Shown here: positions 1-6,021 of the stretch, piece after piece
Layout: every line of letters starts with the position of its first letter
How positions within the stretch are numbered: the stretch's first letter is position 1
Origin: Burkholderiales bacterium
Lineage (GTDB): Bacteria > Pseudomonadota > Gammaproteobacteria > Burkholderiales > Chitinimonadaceae
NCBI GenBank assembly: GCA_019234745.1
Contig: JAFAKZ010000021.1
Coordinates: 1-6,946 of the forward strand
Length of the DNA: 6,946 bases
Direction of reading: 5' to 3'
Translations under genes and position numbers: made by a program
The notes under the pieces: model-generated
What the model was told of the DNA's origin: nothing
Databases searched by the model: none
Seen by the model: only the letters and a program-made list of their open reading frames with translations

Positions 1-691
1 GACCCGCCGTATCGACAAAATCGCGCAAGGTGCTGCCGCCCGCCGCTATGGCCTCAGCCAGCGTTTCCCGTATGGCCGTGACGATGCGCTGGCAGTCGGG
101 TAGCGTCACGCGCCCTGCCTCCCGACTGGGACGGATGCCGGCGCGGAACAGTGCTTCGTTGGCGTAGATATTTCCGACACCTACCACCACATGCCCATCC
201 ATGAGCATCAGCTTGATGGCTGCGCTGCGCCCATGCAGTGCTTGGTGTAGATAGGCCGCCGTGAAATCGTCGCCGAGCGGCTCAGGCCCCAGGTTGGCAA
301 GCAGGGGATGGACGAAGGCCTCGCCGGGTTGCCACAGCAAGGCCCCAAAGCGGCGCGGGTCGCGAAAGCGCAGCGCGCGCATCATGCGACCGTCCTTGAA
401 CAACAGATCTACGTGGTCGTGCTTGTCCTGCTCCGCATCGGCCGCCACCAGGCGCAGGCTACCTGACATGCCCAAATGCACGATCAAATGGCCGGCACCC
501 AGGTCGAACAGCAGGTATTTTGCGCGACGCCTTACGTCGACCAGCTCGCGCCCCGCCACCAGTTCGGCCAGGTCCGGCGGCACAGGCCAACGCAGCCGTG
601 CCTGGCGTACGACGGCGCCCGTGAGCGTGCGTCCGACAATACCGCCTGCAACACCGCGGCGCGTGGTTTCGACTTCTGGTAATTCTGGCAT
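1..691 (-). CDS. mutM: Formamidopyrimidine-DNA glycosylase MutM (Fpg), 3' end cut by window edge
   Basis: Bifunctional base-excision repair enzyme that removes 8-oxoguanine and other oxidised purines and nicks the strand by beta/delta elimination. I translated the minus strand from the ATG at 691-689. The product starts MPELPEVETTRRG; after Met removal, Pro is the Schiff-base nucleophile and the next Glu the general acid. Other family marks are the beta-hairpin lysine in RRAKYLLF (Lys58 counting Met), HLGMSG (Met75), DPRRFG (111-116) and GVGNIYANE (Asn174), the DNA-binding asparagine. The 230 visible residues stop just after GGSTLRDF, so about 40 C-terminal residues are missing, including the four-cysteine zinc finger. 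The gap is the window edge, not a mutation. The only Shine-Dalgarno-like sequence is AGAG, 10 bases upstream. The gene diverges from the TPR-lolB-ispE operon. MutM rather than endonuclease VIII (Nei) is favoured by the PELPEVET start and by the overall match. Confidence 0.96.
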   Translation of the reverse strand, partial: MPELPEVETTRRGVAGGIVGRTLTGAVVRQARLRWPVPPDLAELVAGRELVDVRRRAKYLLFDLGAGHLIVHLGMSGSLRLVAADAEQDKHDHVDLLFKDGRMMRALRFRDPRRFGALLWQPGEAFVHPLLANLGPEPLGDDFTAAYLHQALHGRSAAIKLMLMDGHVVVGVGNIYANEALFRAGIRPSREAGRVTLPDCQRIVTAIRETLAEAIAAGGSTLRDFVDTAG

Positions 692-723
692 GTCCGTTCG
701 ACTCTTTGATGCTGGTCTTGTGC

Positions 724-761
724 GCTTGCTAGATGTACAAATAAATCAGCAGCTTGCTAGA
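724..761. repeat. 10-bp direct repeat GCTTGCTAGA, two copies 28 bp apart
   Basis: GCTTGCTAGA occurs at 724-733 and again at 752-761, both exact and 28 bp apart start to start, which is close to three helical turns apart (about 2.7). The second copy extends into GCTTGCTAGAAGC, whose ends form a GCTT/AAGC inverted repeat. The copies flank the AT-rich stretch where a promoter could sit. A transcription-factor site pair is one reading, but I do not recognise the motif, and chance repetition is possible. Confidence 0.45.
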
Positions 762-782
762 AGCGCGATGCTTTTCAGGCTG

Positions 783-841
783 CCGCACAACCGAGAAACC
801 AAGTCGCCGGCCGGCGATCTAAGTGTTTTAGCGGTTGTGGG
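783..841 (+). repeat. Nested inverted repeat enclosing a perfect 14-bp palindrome
   Basis: The outer arms are CACAACCG (786-793) and CGGTTGTG (832-839). They can be extended by CC (783-784) with GG (840-841) across a bulged G785. Inside lies TCGCCGGCCGGCGA (804-817), a perfect palindrome centred at 810/811, nearly concentric with the outer repeat, whose centre is 812/813. As DNA this could be an operator or cruciform. As RNA it would be a long stem with an inner 5-bp hairpin. No T-run follows, so it is not an intrinsic terminator. Confidence 0.5.
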
Positions 842-842
842 A

Positions 843-889
843 ATGGCATGCGGGACTTTACCATGCCGTCATGGCCGCCCAAACGCGGC
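843..889 (+). promoter_or_regulatory. Two consecutive hairpins in the leader of the TPR-lolB-ispE operon
   Basis: The first hairpin pairs 843-850 with 862-869 (core GGCATG/CATGCC, with one G-T wobble) around an 11-base loop. The second pairs GCCGC (874-878) with GCGGC (885-889) around CCAAAC and ends one base before the Shine-Dalgarno sequence. A third pairing, CCATG (861-865) with CATGG (870-874), is incompatible with the first hairpin and would remove G874 from the second. The region could therefore adopt alternative folds. There is no T-run, and I do not recognise a riboswitch class. Whether it is transcribed depends on a start site I cannot place. Confidence 0.4.
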
Positions 890-895
890 AAAGGA
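890..895 (+). promoter_or_regulatory. Ribosome binding site of the TPR lipoprotein gene
   Basis: AAAGGA lies 7 bases upstream of the ATG at 903. It decides the start: the same frame is open back to 261, but only the 903 start has a good Shine-Dalgarno sequence and puts a lipoprotein signal peptide at the N-terminus. Confidence 0.8.
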
Positions 896-902
896 TGATG
901 AA

Positions 903-2711
903 ATGTTTCAGCAACTACTCGCGCGTCACCTCGCGCTGGCCGGCCTGCTCTCCGGCCTCCTGCTGGCCGGTTGCGCCAGTGTGCCGATGGCCGCAGCGCC
1001 CGCCCACGATCAAGCCCCCCCAGCCGCGTCCGACGACAACGACGGCAAGTCCGGCCCCAGCGAAGAGGCCGACGCTCGCGACAAAGCGCACAAGGATGCG
1101 GAAGAGGCCAGCTACCCGAAGCAGGAGCTGACGCCCGAACTGCTGCTGGGTTTCCTGGTGGGCGATTTTGCCGCCGAGGAAGGCAATTCACAGCTGGCTG
1201 CCGAGACTTGGCTGGAATTGGCGCGCCGTACGCACGACCCGCGCGCCGCAGAACGTGCCCTGGAACTGGCCGCGCAGGCGGGTCGCTATGACAACCTGCT
1301 GATGGCCGGCCATATGTGGCGCGACTACGCGCCGACCTCGCTGCAGGCACGCTATACCTACATCGCCATCCTGGTGAGCGGCCGCCAATTGGCCGAAGCG
1401 GAAAAGGAAATCACGCAATGGCTGCTGGATGATCCGAGCACCGCGCCGGCCATCCTGCTCGACCTGCATTCCATGCTGGCCAAGTACCCTGACAAGGCGG
1501 AAGCGCTCGCCCTGACCCGCCGCGTGGCCGCGCTGCATAACGACCTGCCCGAGGCACCCATGGCCGTCGCCTTTGCCGCCCAGGACGCGGGCGAGCAAGC
1601 CGCCGCCATCGAGGCCGCGGACCAGGCAGTGCGTGCGCGTCCAGACTGGGTCGGCGCCATCATCTTCCGCAGTACACTTACCGAGAAGGACAAGCCGGCC
1701 GATTCAGCACTCTACCTCGAAGCCGCGCAGAAGCGCCTGCCCCAATCGCTGCAGCTGCGCGTGGCGCTTGCGCGCGCCTACAGTTCGGCCGGCCGCTACG
1801 ACGACGCTCGCCGCCTTTACCAGAAGCTGGGTAGCGAGTATCCGAAGGAGATTGAATTCCCCGTAGGCGAAGCACTGGCCGATATGCAGGTTCATCGCCT
1901 GGCTGAGGCGGAAGGTGCGTTAAACCGCGCCTTGACGCTGCAACCTCGCCATCCTGGCGTCCTGCACTATCACCTTGGGCTGATCGCCGAGGAGCAGAGC
2001 CACTACGACAAGGCACGTACTGAGTACGAGGCCGTGGACGAGCCGGAATATCGCGTGCAGACGGCCACGCGCCTGGCCCATGTCGAGGCCAAGACGGGCC
2101 ATCACGACGCCGCCTTCGAGCAGCTTGCCAACATACCCAACCGTAGCAAGGCGGAGCAGGTCGCCCACATTCAGTTGGAAGCGCAGCTATGGTCGGACCT
2201 GAAGGACCTGCCGCAAGCGCGCCAGGCCCTGGACCGCGGCCTAGCCGACCATGCGGACAACCCCGACCTACTGTATGACCGCTCGCTGATCTTCGACCGT
2301 ATGGGCGATGTGACCGACGCGGAAAGCGACCTGCGCCGCTTCCTGACACTGAACCCGGACAGCCCGACGGGCCTGAACGCCCTGGGCTACACGCTGGCCA
2401 ATCGCACGAACCGACTGGATGAGGCGGAACAGCTGATCCGCCAGGCGCTGGCCAAAGAACCGGACAATCCCGTGATCCAGGACAGCTTCGGCTGGGTGCT
2501 GGTACGCCGCGGCAAGCTGCAGGAAGGCTCGCAGTGGCTGGCCAAGGCCTTTGCCGCCATGCCCGACCCGGAAATCGCCGCCCACTATGGCGAAGCGCTG
2601 TGGCGCAGCGGCCACCAGGGCGAGGCGCGCAAGGTATGGGACCAGGGACGCAAGCTCGACCCGAACCAGGAAGTGCTGGCTGAAACGGTGCACCGGCTGA
2701 CCGGTCAATGA
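903..2711 (+). CDS. TPR-repeat outer-membrane lipoprotein (602 aa)
   Basis: This is a tetratricopeptide-repeat lipoprotein of the kind commonly encoded next to lolB in betaproteobacteria; its exact role is not established. Residues 1-23 form a lipoprotein signal peptide (two basic residues, hydrophobic core, lipobox LLAG before Cys24). Position +2 after the Cys is Ala rather than Asp, which by the Lol rule predicts outer-membrane sorting. Residues about 25-70 are a charged, Ala/Pro/Asp-rich linker. A helical region follows (LTPELLLGFLVGDFA, then a stretch on family-typical residues DPRAAERALELA). TPR-like helix pairs continue to the end; the clearest are at about 453-484, 488-521, 522-553 and 554-589. 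TPR arrays usually act as protein-binding scaffolds, so a part in envelope complex assembly is inference. The stop overlaps the lolB start (ATGA), so the two are likely translationally coupled. The overlapping 388-codon frame on the minus strand is a shadow of high-GC coding sequence. Confidence 0.92.
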   Translation: MFQQLLARHLALAGLLSGLLLAGCASVPMAAAPAHDQAPPAASDDNDGKSGPSEEADARDKAHKDAEEASYPKQELTPELLLGFLVGDFAAEEGNSQLAAETWLELARRTHDPRAAERALELAAQAGRYDNLLMAGHMWRDYAPTSLQARYTYIAILVSGRQLAEAEKEITQWLLDDPSTAPAILLDLHSMLAKYPDKAEALALTRRVAALHNDLPEAPMAVAFAAQDAGEQAAAIEAADQAVRARPDWVGAIIFRSTLTEKDKPADSALYLEAAQKRLPQSLQLRVALARAYSSAGRYDDARRLYQKLGSEYPKEIEFPVGEALADMQVHRLAEAEGALNRALTLQPRHPGVLHYHLGLIAEEQSHYDKARTEYEAVDEPEYRVQTATRLAHVEAKTGHHDAAFEQLANIPNRSKAEQVAHIQLEAQLWSDLKDLPQARQALDRGLADHADNPDLLYDRSLIFDRMGDVTDAESDLRRFLTLNPDSPTGLNALGYTLANRTNRLDEAEQLIRQALAKEPDNPVIQDSFGWVLVRRGKLQEGSQWLAKAFAAMPDPEIAAHYGEALWRSGHQGEARKVWDQGRKLDPNQEVLAETVHRLTGQ

Positions 2712-3268
2712 TGCGCCGACTCCTTGTGGCCGCAAGCCTGCTGCTTGCGGCCTGCGCCACGACGCACCTGGCGCCCGCCGCCTTTCTATCCCTACCCGAT
2801 TTATACACGGTGAGCGGCCGCGTGGCCGTGAATGCGGCAGGCAAAGGCTACAACGTGCGCTTCGGCTGGACGCACGAGGGTGCCAACGACCGCGTGGACA
2901 TCAGCAATCCGCTGGGCCAAACGGTGGCGCGCATCGAGCTACTGCCGGACGGCGCGCGCTACTATGACGCCGACGGCAAGCTACACGACTCGGCCGACGT
3001 GGAGACGCTGTCCGAACGCCAGCTGGGCTGGCGCCTGCCGGCCGTGGGCCTGCGCTACTGGCTGCTGGGCATGTCCGACCCCTCGCGCCCTGCCACCTGG
3101 AGCGACACGGCGGACACGCGCCAACTCGACCAGGACGGCTGGCGCATCCAGTTCCCCCAGCCCGCCAGCGGCGCGCCGTCCAAGCTCGTGCTGACGCGAC
3201 CCGACCTGAAGGTCAGCATCGCCCTGTACGACTGGCAGCTGCCGAACGCAACCCACGCAACGCCATGA
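2708..3268 (+). CDS. lolB: Outer-membrane lipoprotein receptor LolB
   Basis: LolB receives lipoproteins from the periplasmic chaperone LolA and inserts them into the inner leaflet of the outer membrane. The 186-residue product starts MMRRLLVAASLLLAAC: a short signal peptide with lipobox LLAA before Cys16, so LolB is itself a lipoprotein. Family features follow in order: the first beta strands with SGRVAVN and VRFGWTH (about 37-56), DISNPLGQTVARIEL, then GWRLPAVGLRYWLLG (about 107-121), a GWRIQF strand, and the terminal VSIALYDWQL. The length is slightly below the E. coli protein (about 207 aa). The start is ATG 2708, whose ATGA overlaps the stop of the TPR gene; a second ATG follows at once at 2711. 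No separate Shine-Dalgarno sequence is visible, which fits coupling. The stop overlaps the ispE start in the same way. The lolB-ispE order is common in proteobacteria and supports the call. Confidence 0.94.
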   Translation: MMRRLLVAASLLLAACATTHLAPAAFLSLPDLYTVSGRVAVNAAGKGYNVRFGWTHEGANDRVDISNPLGQTVARIELLPDGARYYDADGKLHDSADVETLSERQLGWRLPAVGLRYWLLGMSDPSRPATWSDTADTRQLDQDGWRIQFPQPASGAPSKLVLTRPDLKVSIALYDWQLPNATHATP

Positions 3269-4101
3269 CCTTCACGCCCTACCCGGCCCCAGCAAAGCTC
3301 AACCTGTTCCTGCACGTGGTCGGCCGCCGCGCCGACGGCTACCACCTCTTGCAGACGGCCTTTCGCCTGATCGACTTCAGCGACACCATCCATATCGCAG
3401 CCACGGACGCCGACGAGGTCGTGCTGGAATCGCCGCTGCCCGGCGTAGCCCCGGAACAGGACCTGACCGTACGCGCGGCACGGCTATTGAAACAGGAGAC
3501 GGGTTGCGCGCTAGGTTGCCGCCTGCGCGTGGACAAGCGCCTGCCCATGGGCGGCGGCCTGGGCGGCGGGAGCTCGGACGCAGCGACGGTGTTAATGGCG
3601 CTGAATCATCAATGGCAACTAGGGCTGAAGCGGCAGGCCCTGCAGGACATCGGCTTGAAGCTGGGTGCCGACGTGCCGTTTTTCATCTATGGCCGCGACG
3701 CCTTCGCCGAAGGCGTGGGCGAGCGTTTCCAGCCGATTTCCCTGCCGGATCAATGGTATGTTGTGTTGATCCCACCCGTGCAGGTGCCGACCGTCGAGAT
3801 TTTTTCCGACCCAGACTTGACACGAGACACGCCACCCATAATAATGGCGGCCTTTCCAAGCAGCCAAGTCCGCAACGACTTGGAGGCCGTAGCGAAAAAG
3901 AAGTACCCGATTGTTGCAGAGTATCTGGATTGGCTAAGCCAGTTCGCTCCTGCAATGATGACCGGGTCCGGTGCTTGTGTGTTTGCTGCGTTTGGCACAC
4001 AGGAGGAAACCGAGCGTGTGATGCAGTCTCTGCCAGGCAGTATGCGAGGCTTCCTAGCACGGAATTTGATGCAGCACCCTTTAAGCAATTTGCTGGATTG
4101 A
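3265..4101 (+). CDS. ispE: 4-diphosphocytidyl-2-C-methyl-D-erythritol kinase IspE
   Basis: This GHMP-family kinase phosphorylates the 2-hydroxyl of CDP-methylerythritol with ATP in the MEP pathway to isopentenyl diphosphate; it is cytosolic. The protein has 278 residues, a normal length. It shows the substrate-site PAKLNLFLHV (Lys11) and DGYHLLQT, the ATP-binding glycine-rich loop PMGGGLGGGSSDAA (94-107), the catalytic aspartate in LGADVPFF (Asp136), NDLE (204-207), and the third GHMP motif MTGSGACVF (232-240). The start ATG at 3265 overlaps the lolB stop by four bases and has no Shine-Dalgarno sequence of its own. The 3' third differs in base use: by hand count, GC at third positions is about 84% over the first 91 codons and about 59% over the last 91, with rarer codons such as tandem ATA. 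The reading frame and motifs are intact, so the enzyme should be active. Confidence 0.97.
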   Translation: MTFTPYPAPAKLNLFLHVVGRRADGYHLLQTAFRLIDFSDTIHIAATDADEVVLESPLPGVAPEQDLTVRAARLLKQETGCALGCRLRVDKRLPMGGGLGGGSSDAATVLMALNHQWQLGLKRQALQDIGLKLGADVPFFIYGRDAFAEGVGERFQPISLPDQWYVVLIPPVQVPTVEIFSDPDLTRDTPPIIMAAFPSSQVRNDLEAVAKKKYPIVAEYLDWLSQFAPAMMTGSGACVFAAFGTQEETERVMQSLPGSMRGFLARNLMQHPLSNLLD

Positions 4102-4126
4102 ACGAAAGTTCGGCTCGGTAGGTTGA

Positions 4127-4201
4127 AGGGGAGTCGCCAAGTGGTAAGGCATCGGATTTTGATTCCGACATTCGTAGGTTCGATCCCTACCTCCCCTGCC
4201 A
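4127..4201 (+). tRNA. tRNA-Gln (anticodon UUG)
   Basis: A 75-base cloverleaf with encoded CCA. The acceptor stem AGGGGAG (4127-4133) pairs with CTCCCCT (4191-4197), followed by discriminator G4198 and CCA 4199-4201. The D stem is GCC/GGC. The anticodon stem TCGGA/TCCGA (4152-4156, 4164-4168) encloses the loop TTTTGAT with anticodon TTG at 4159-4161. The T stem GTAGG/CCTAC carries the TTCGATC loop. G73 and the UUG anticodon are glutamine identity elements. The first pair is A1-U72; E. coli tRNA-Gln has U1-A72, so the pair is reversed but still weak. Only 25 bases separate it from ispE and I see no good promoter there, so it may be processed from the ispE transcript or use a promoter inside ispE. 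Confidence 0.97.
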
Positions 4202-4222
4202 GTATCATCGTTGTGTCGGTTG

Positions 4223-4240
4223 GGAGCGCGTATGCGCTCT
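4223..4240 (+). other. Small hairpin downstream of tRNA-Gln
   Basis: GAGCGC (4224-4229) pairs with GCGCTC (4234-4239) around GTAT, and a G-T wobble can add one more pair. No T-run follows. It lies between the tRNA 3' end and the terminator and may act as a processing or stability element of the tRNA precursor; this is inference. Confidence 0.4.
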
Positions 4241-4258
4241 GCTAGTGCAAAAAGAAAT

Positions 4259-4297
4259 AAGAAAGCGTGTAATGCCGATTACACGCTTTCTTTTTTT
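4259..4297 (+). terminator. Intrinsic terminator after tRNA-Gln, directly upstream of prs
   Basis: A perfect 15-bp stem: 4259-4273 (core AAAGCGTGTAAT) pairs with 4278-4292 around the tetraloop GCCG, and a run of seven T follows (4291-4297). It should end the ispE/tRNA transcript. The A-rich upstream arm and T-rich downstream arm make it partly bidirectional, although no minus-strand gene is nearby. It ends only 15 bases before the prs start codon, so it also sits in any prs leader that begins upstream. Confidence 0.9.
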
Positions 4298-4300
4298 GTC

Positions 4301-4305
4301 AGGGA
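4301..4305 (+). promoter_or_regulatory. Ribosome binding site of prs
   Basis: AGGGA lies 7 bases upstream of ATG 4313. It selects this start over the in-frame ATG at 4211, which would add 34 residues encoded across the terminator hairpin. Confidence 0.8.
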
Positions 4306-4312
4306 TCAGAGC

Positions 4313-5263
<951 letters not shown>

Positions 5264-5272
5264 TAGGGATTG

Positions 5273-5298
5273 ACGGACTCGCCTCGGCGGGTCCGTTT
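5273..5298 (+). terminator. Terminator-like hairpin after prs (first of two)
   Basis: ACGGACTCGCC (5273-5283) pairs with GGCGGGTCCGT (5286-5296) through 11 positions with one T-G wobble; in practice the innermost pair opens to give a CTCG loop. Only TTT follows, so alone it is a weak terminator. The 5' arm ACGGACTC is also exactly complementary to GAGTCCGT at 5234-5241 inside the end of prs, which gives a competing fold. Confidence 0.65.
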
Positions 5299-5302
5299 AC
5301 GT

Positions 5303-5335
5303 CGTATCGCCTGGTCGCGGGCGATACGTTTTTTT
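5303..5335 (+). terminator. Intrinsic terminator between prs and rplY (second of two)
   Basis: CGTATCGCC (5303-5311) pairs perfectly over 9 bp with GGCGATACG (5320-5328) around an 8-base loop, followed by seven T (5329-5335). It is a strong candidate for the end of the prs transcript. Only 21 bases separate it from the rplY start codon. Confidence 0.88.
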
Positions 5336-5343
5336 GTAGTTCT

Positions 5344-5347
5344 GGAG
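5344..5347 (+). promoter_or_regulatory. Ribosome binding site of rplY
   Basis: GGAG lies 9 bases before ATG 5357. It favours this start over the in-frame upstream ATG at 5270, which would be encoded across both terminator hairpins. A closer ATG at 5349 reads only ATG AAA ACA TGA. Confidence 0.7.
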
Positions 5348-5356
5348 TATGAAAAC

Positions 5357-5968
5357 ATGACCATCGAAGTTATCGCCAACAAGCGCGTTGACCAGGGCAC
5401 CGGAGCGAGCCGCCGCCTGCGTCGCGCTGGCAAGGTCCCCGGTATCGTCTACGGTTTCGGCCAAGAGCCGGAAGCTGTGGAACTGGACCACAACAACCTG
5501 TACTACGCCATGCAGAACGAAGCGTTCCACGCTTCCATCCTGTCGCTGAACATCGACGGCAAGGCTCAGCCCGTCCTGCTGCGCGACGCGCAATACCACC
5601 CCTGGAAGCAGCTGGTGATGCACGTGGACTTCCAGCGTGTGAATCCGAACGAAAAGATTCACATCAAGGTGCCGCTGCACTTCATCAACGGCGACGTGGC
5701 CCCTGGCGTCAAGCAAGGCGGCGGCATCATCTCGCACGTGATGACGGAAGCCGACGTGTCCTGTCTGCCGGGCCAACTGCCTGAGTTCATCGAAGTGGAC
5801 CTGAAGAACCTGGAAGCTGGTAGCTCCATCCACCTGGCTGACGTCAAGGTGCCGGCCGGCGTTGAGTTCGTTGCCCTGAAGCACGGCGACAACGCAACTG
5901 TGGCTACCATCCTCGGTGTTCGCGGTGGCGATGCTGCAGAGGAAGAAGCAGCGCCCGCAGCCGAGTAA
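5357..5968 (+). CDS. rplY: 50S ribosomal protein L25, long Ctc/TL5 form
   Basis: L25 binds 5S rRNA (the loop E region) in the central protuberance of the large ribosomal subunit. The 203-residue protein is the long form, with an N-terminal L25 domain (about 1-95) and a C-terminal TL5/Ctc beta domain (about 98-188); E. coli has only the 94-residue short form. The basic 5S-binding segment GASRRLRRAGKVPGIVYG (16-33) is clear, followed by AQYHPWKQLVMHVDF (78-92). In the second domain HFINGDVAPGVKQGG and LPEFIEVDL are typical. The C-terminus is an acidic Ala/Glu tail, common in this family. In Bacillus the same gene (ctc) lies between prs and pth (spoVC) and is stress-induced. Here it follows prs across a strong terminator with little room for its own promoter. 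Confidence 0.97.
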   Translation: MTIEVIANKRVDQGTGASRRLRRAGKVPGIVYGFGQEPEAVELDHNNLYYAMQNEAFHASILSLNIDGKAQPVLLRDAQYHPWKQLVMHVDFQRVNPNEKIHIKVPLHFINGDVAPGVKQGGGIISHVMTEADVSCLPGQLPEFIEVDLKNLEAGSSIHLADVKVPAGVEFVALKHGDNATVATILGVRGGDAAEEEAAPAAE

Positions 5969-5985
5969 CCGGTCGCAGCGTCATG

Positions 5986-6021
5986 ACGGCTCGTCCAGCT
6001 TCGGCTCGACGGGCCGTTTTT
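5986..6021 (+). terminator. Intrinsic terminator after rplY with UUCG tetraloop
   Basis: ACGGCTCGTC (5986-5995) pairs with GACGGGCCGT (6008-6017), 10 bp including one T-G wobble. Past a C-C mismatch, AGC/GCT close a TTCG loop (6000-6003), the very stable C(UUCG)G tetraloop. A run of five T follows (6017-6021). The T-run touches the ATG at 6022, so the terminator leaves no leader for a gene starting there. Confidence 0.88.

Larger units (their letters stand above)
692..902. other. Divergent intergenic region between mutM and the TPR-lolB-ispE operon
   Basis: This region must hold the promoters for both directions unless one lies inside mutM. I found no convincing sigma-70 pair on either strand. 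The only AT-rich stretch (about 734-747) has weak -10-like words such as TACAAA at 736-741, with no good -35 at the right distance. The region contains a 10-bp direct repeat, a 14-bp palindrome inside a larger inverted repeat, and two further hairpins that end at the ribosome binding site of the TPR gene; these are listed separately. A long open frame runs through here on the plus strand from 261, but it lies antisense to mutM and is not part of the TPR protein. Confidence 0.7.

Noticed and set aside
261..902. In-frame extension of the TPR gene upstream to 261 (816-residue reading)
   Set aside because: This part lies antisense to mutM, lacks a ribosome binding site and would bury the lipoprotein signal peptide; AAAGGA and the lipobox fix the start at 903.
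1678..2844. 388-codon open frame on the minus strand
   Set aside because: It is antisense to the TPR gene and the lolB start, its composition is typical of a high-GC shadow frame (Arg/Pro/Ala-rich), and it matches no family I know.
4127..4201. tRNA-Gln as an attachment site of an integrated element
   Set aside because: There is no integrase, no duplicated tRNA 3' end and only housekeeping genes around it; the composition change in ispE is kept as a separate observation.
4211..4312. Upstream start for prs at 4211
   Set aside because: It would add 34 residues translated from the terminator hairpin; Prs length and AGGGA before 4313 support the shorter form.
5270..5356. Upstream start for rplY at 5270
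   Set aside because: It would be encoded across two terminator hairpins, and L25 proteins start at the MTIEVIA-like position with GGAG upstream.
5349..5360. Three-codon ORF ATG AAA ACA TGA overlapping the rplY start
   Set aside because: The Shine-Dalgarno sequence is only one base from this ATG, too close for initiation; it is probably chance.
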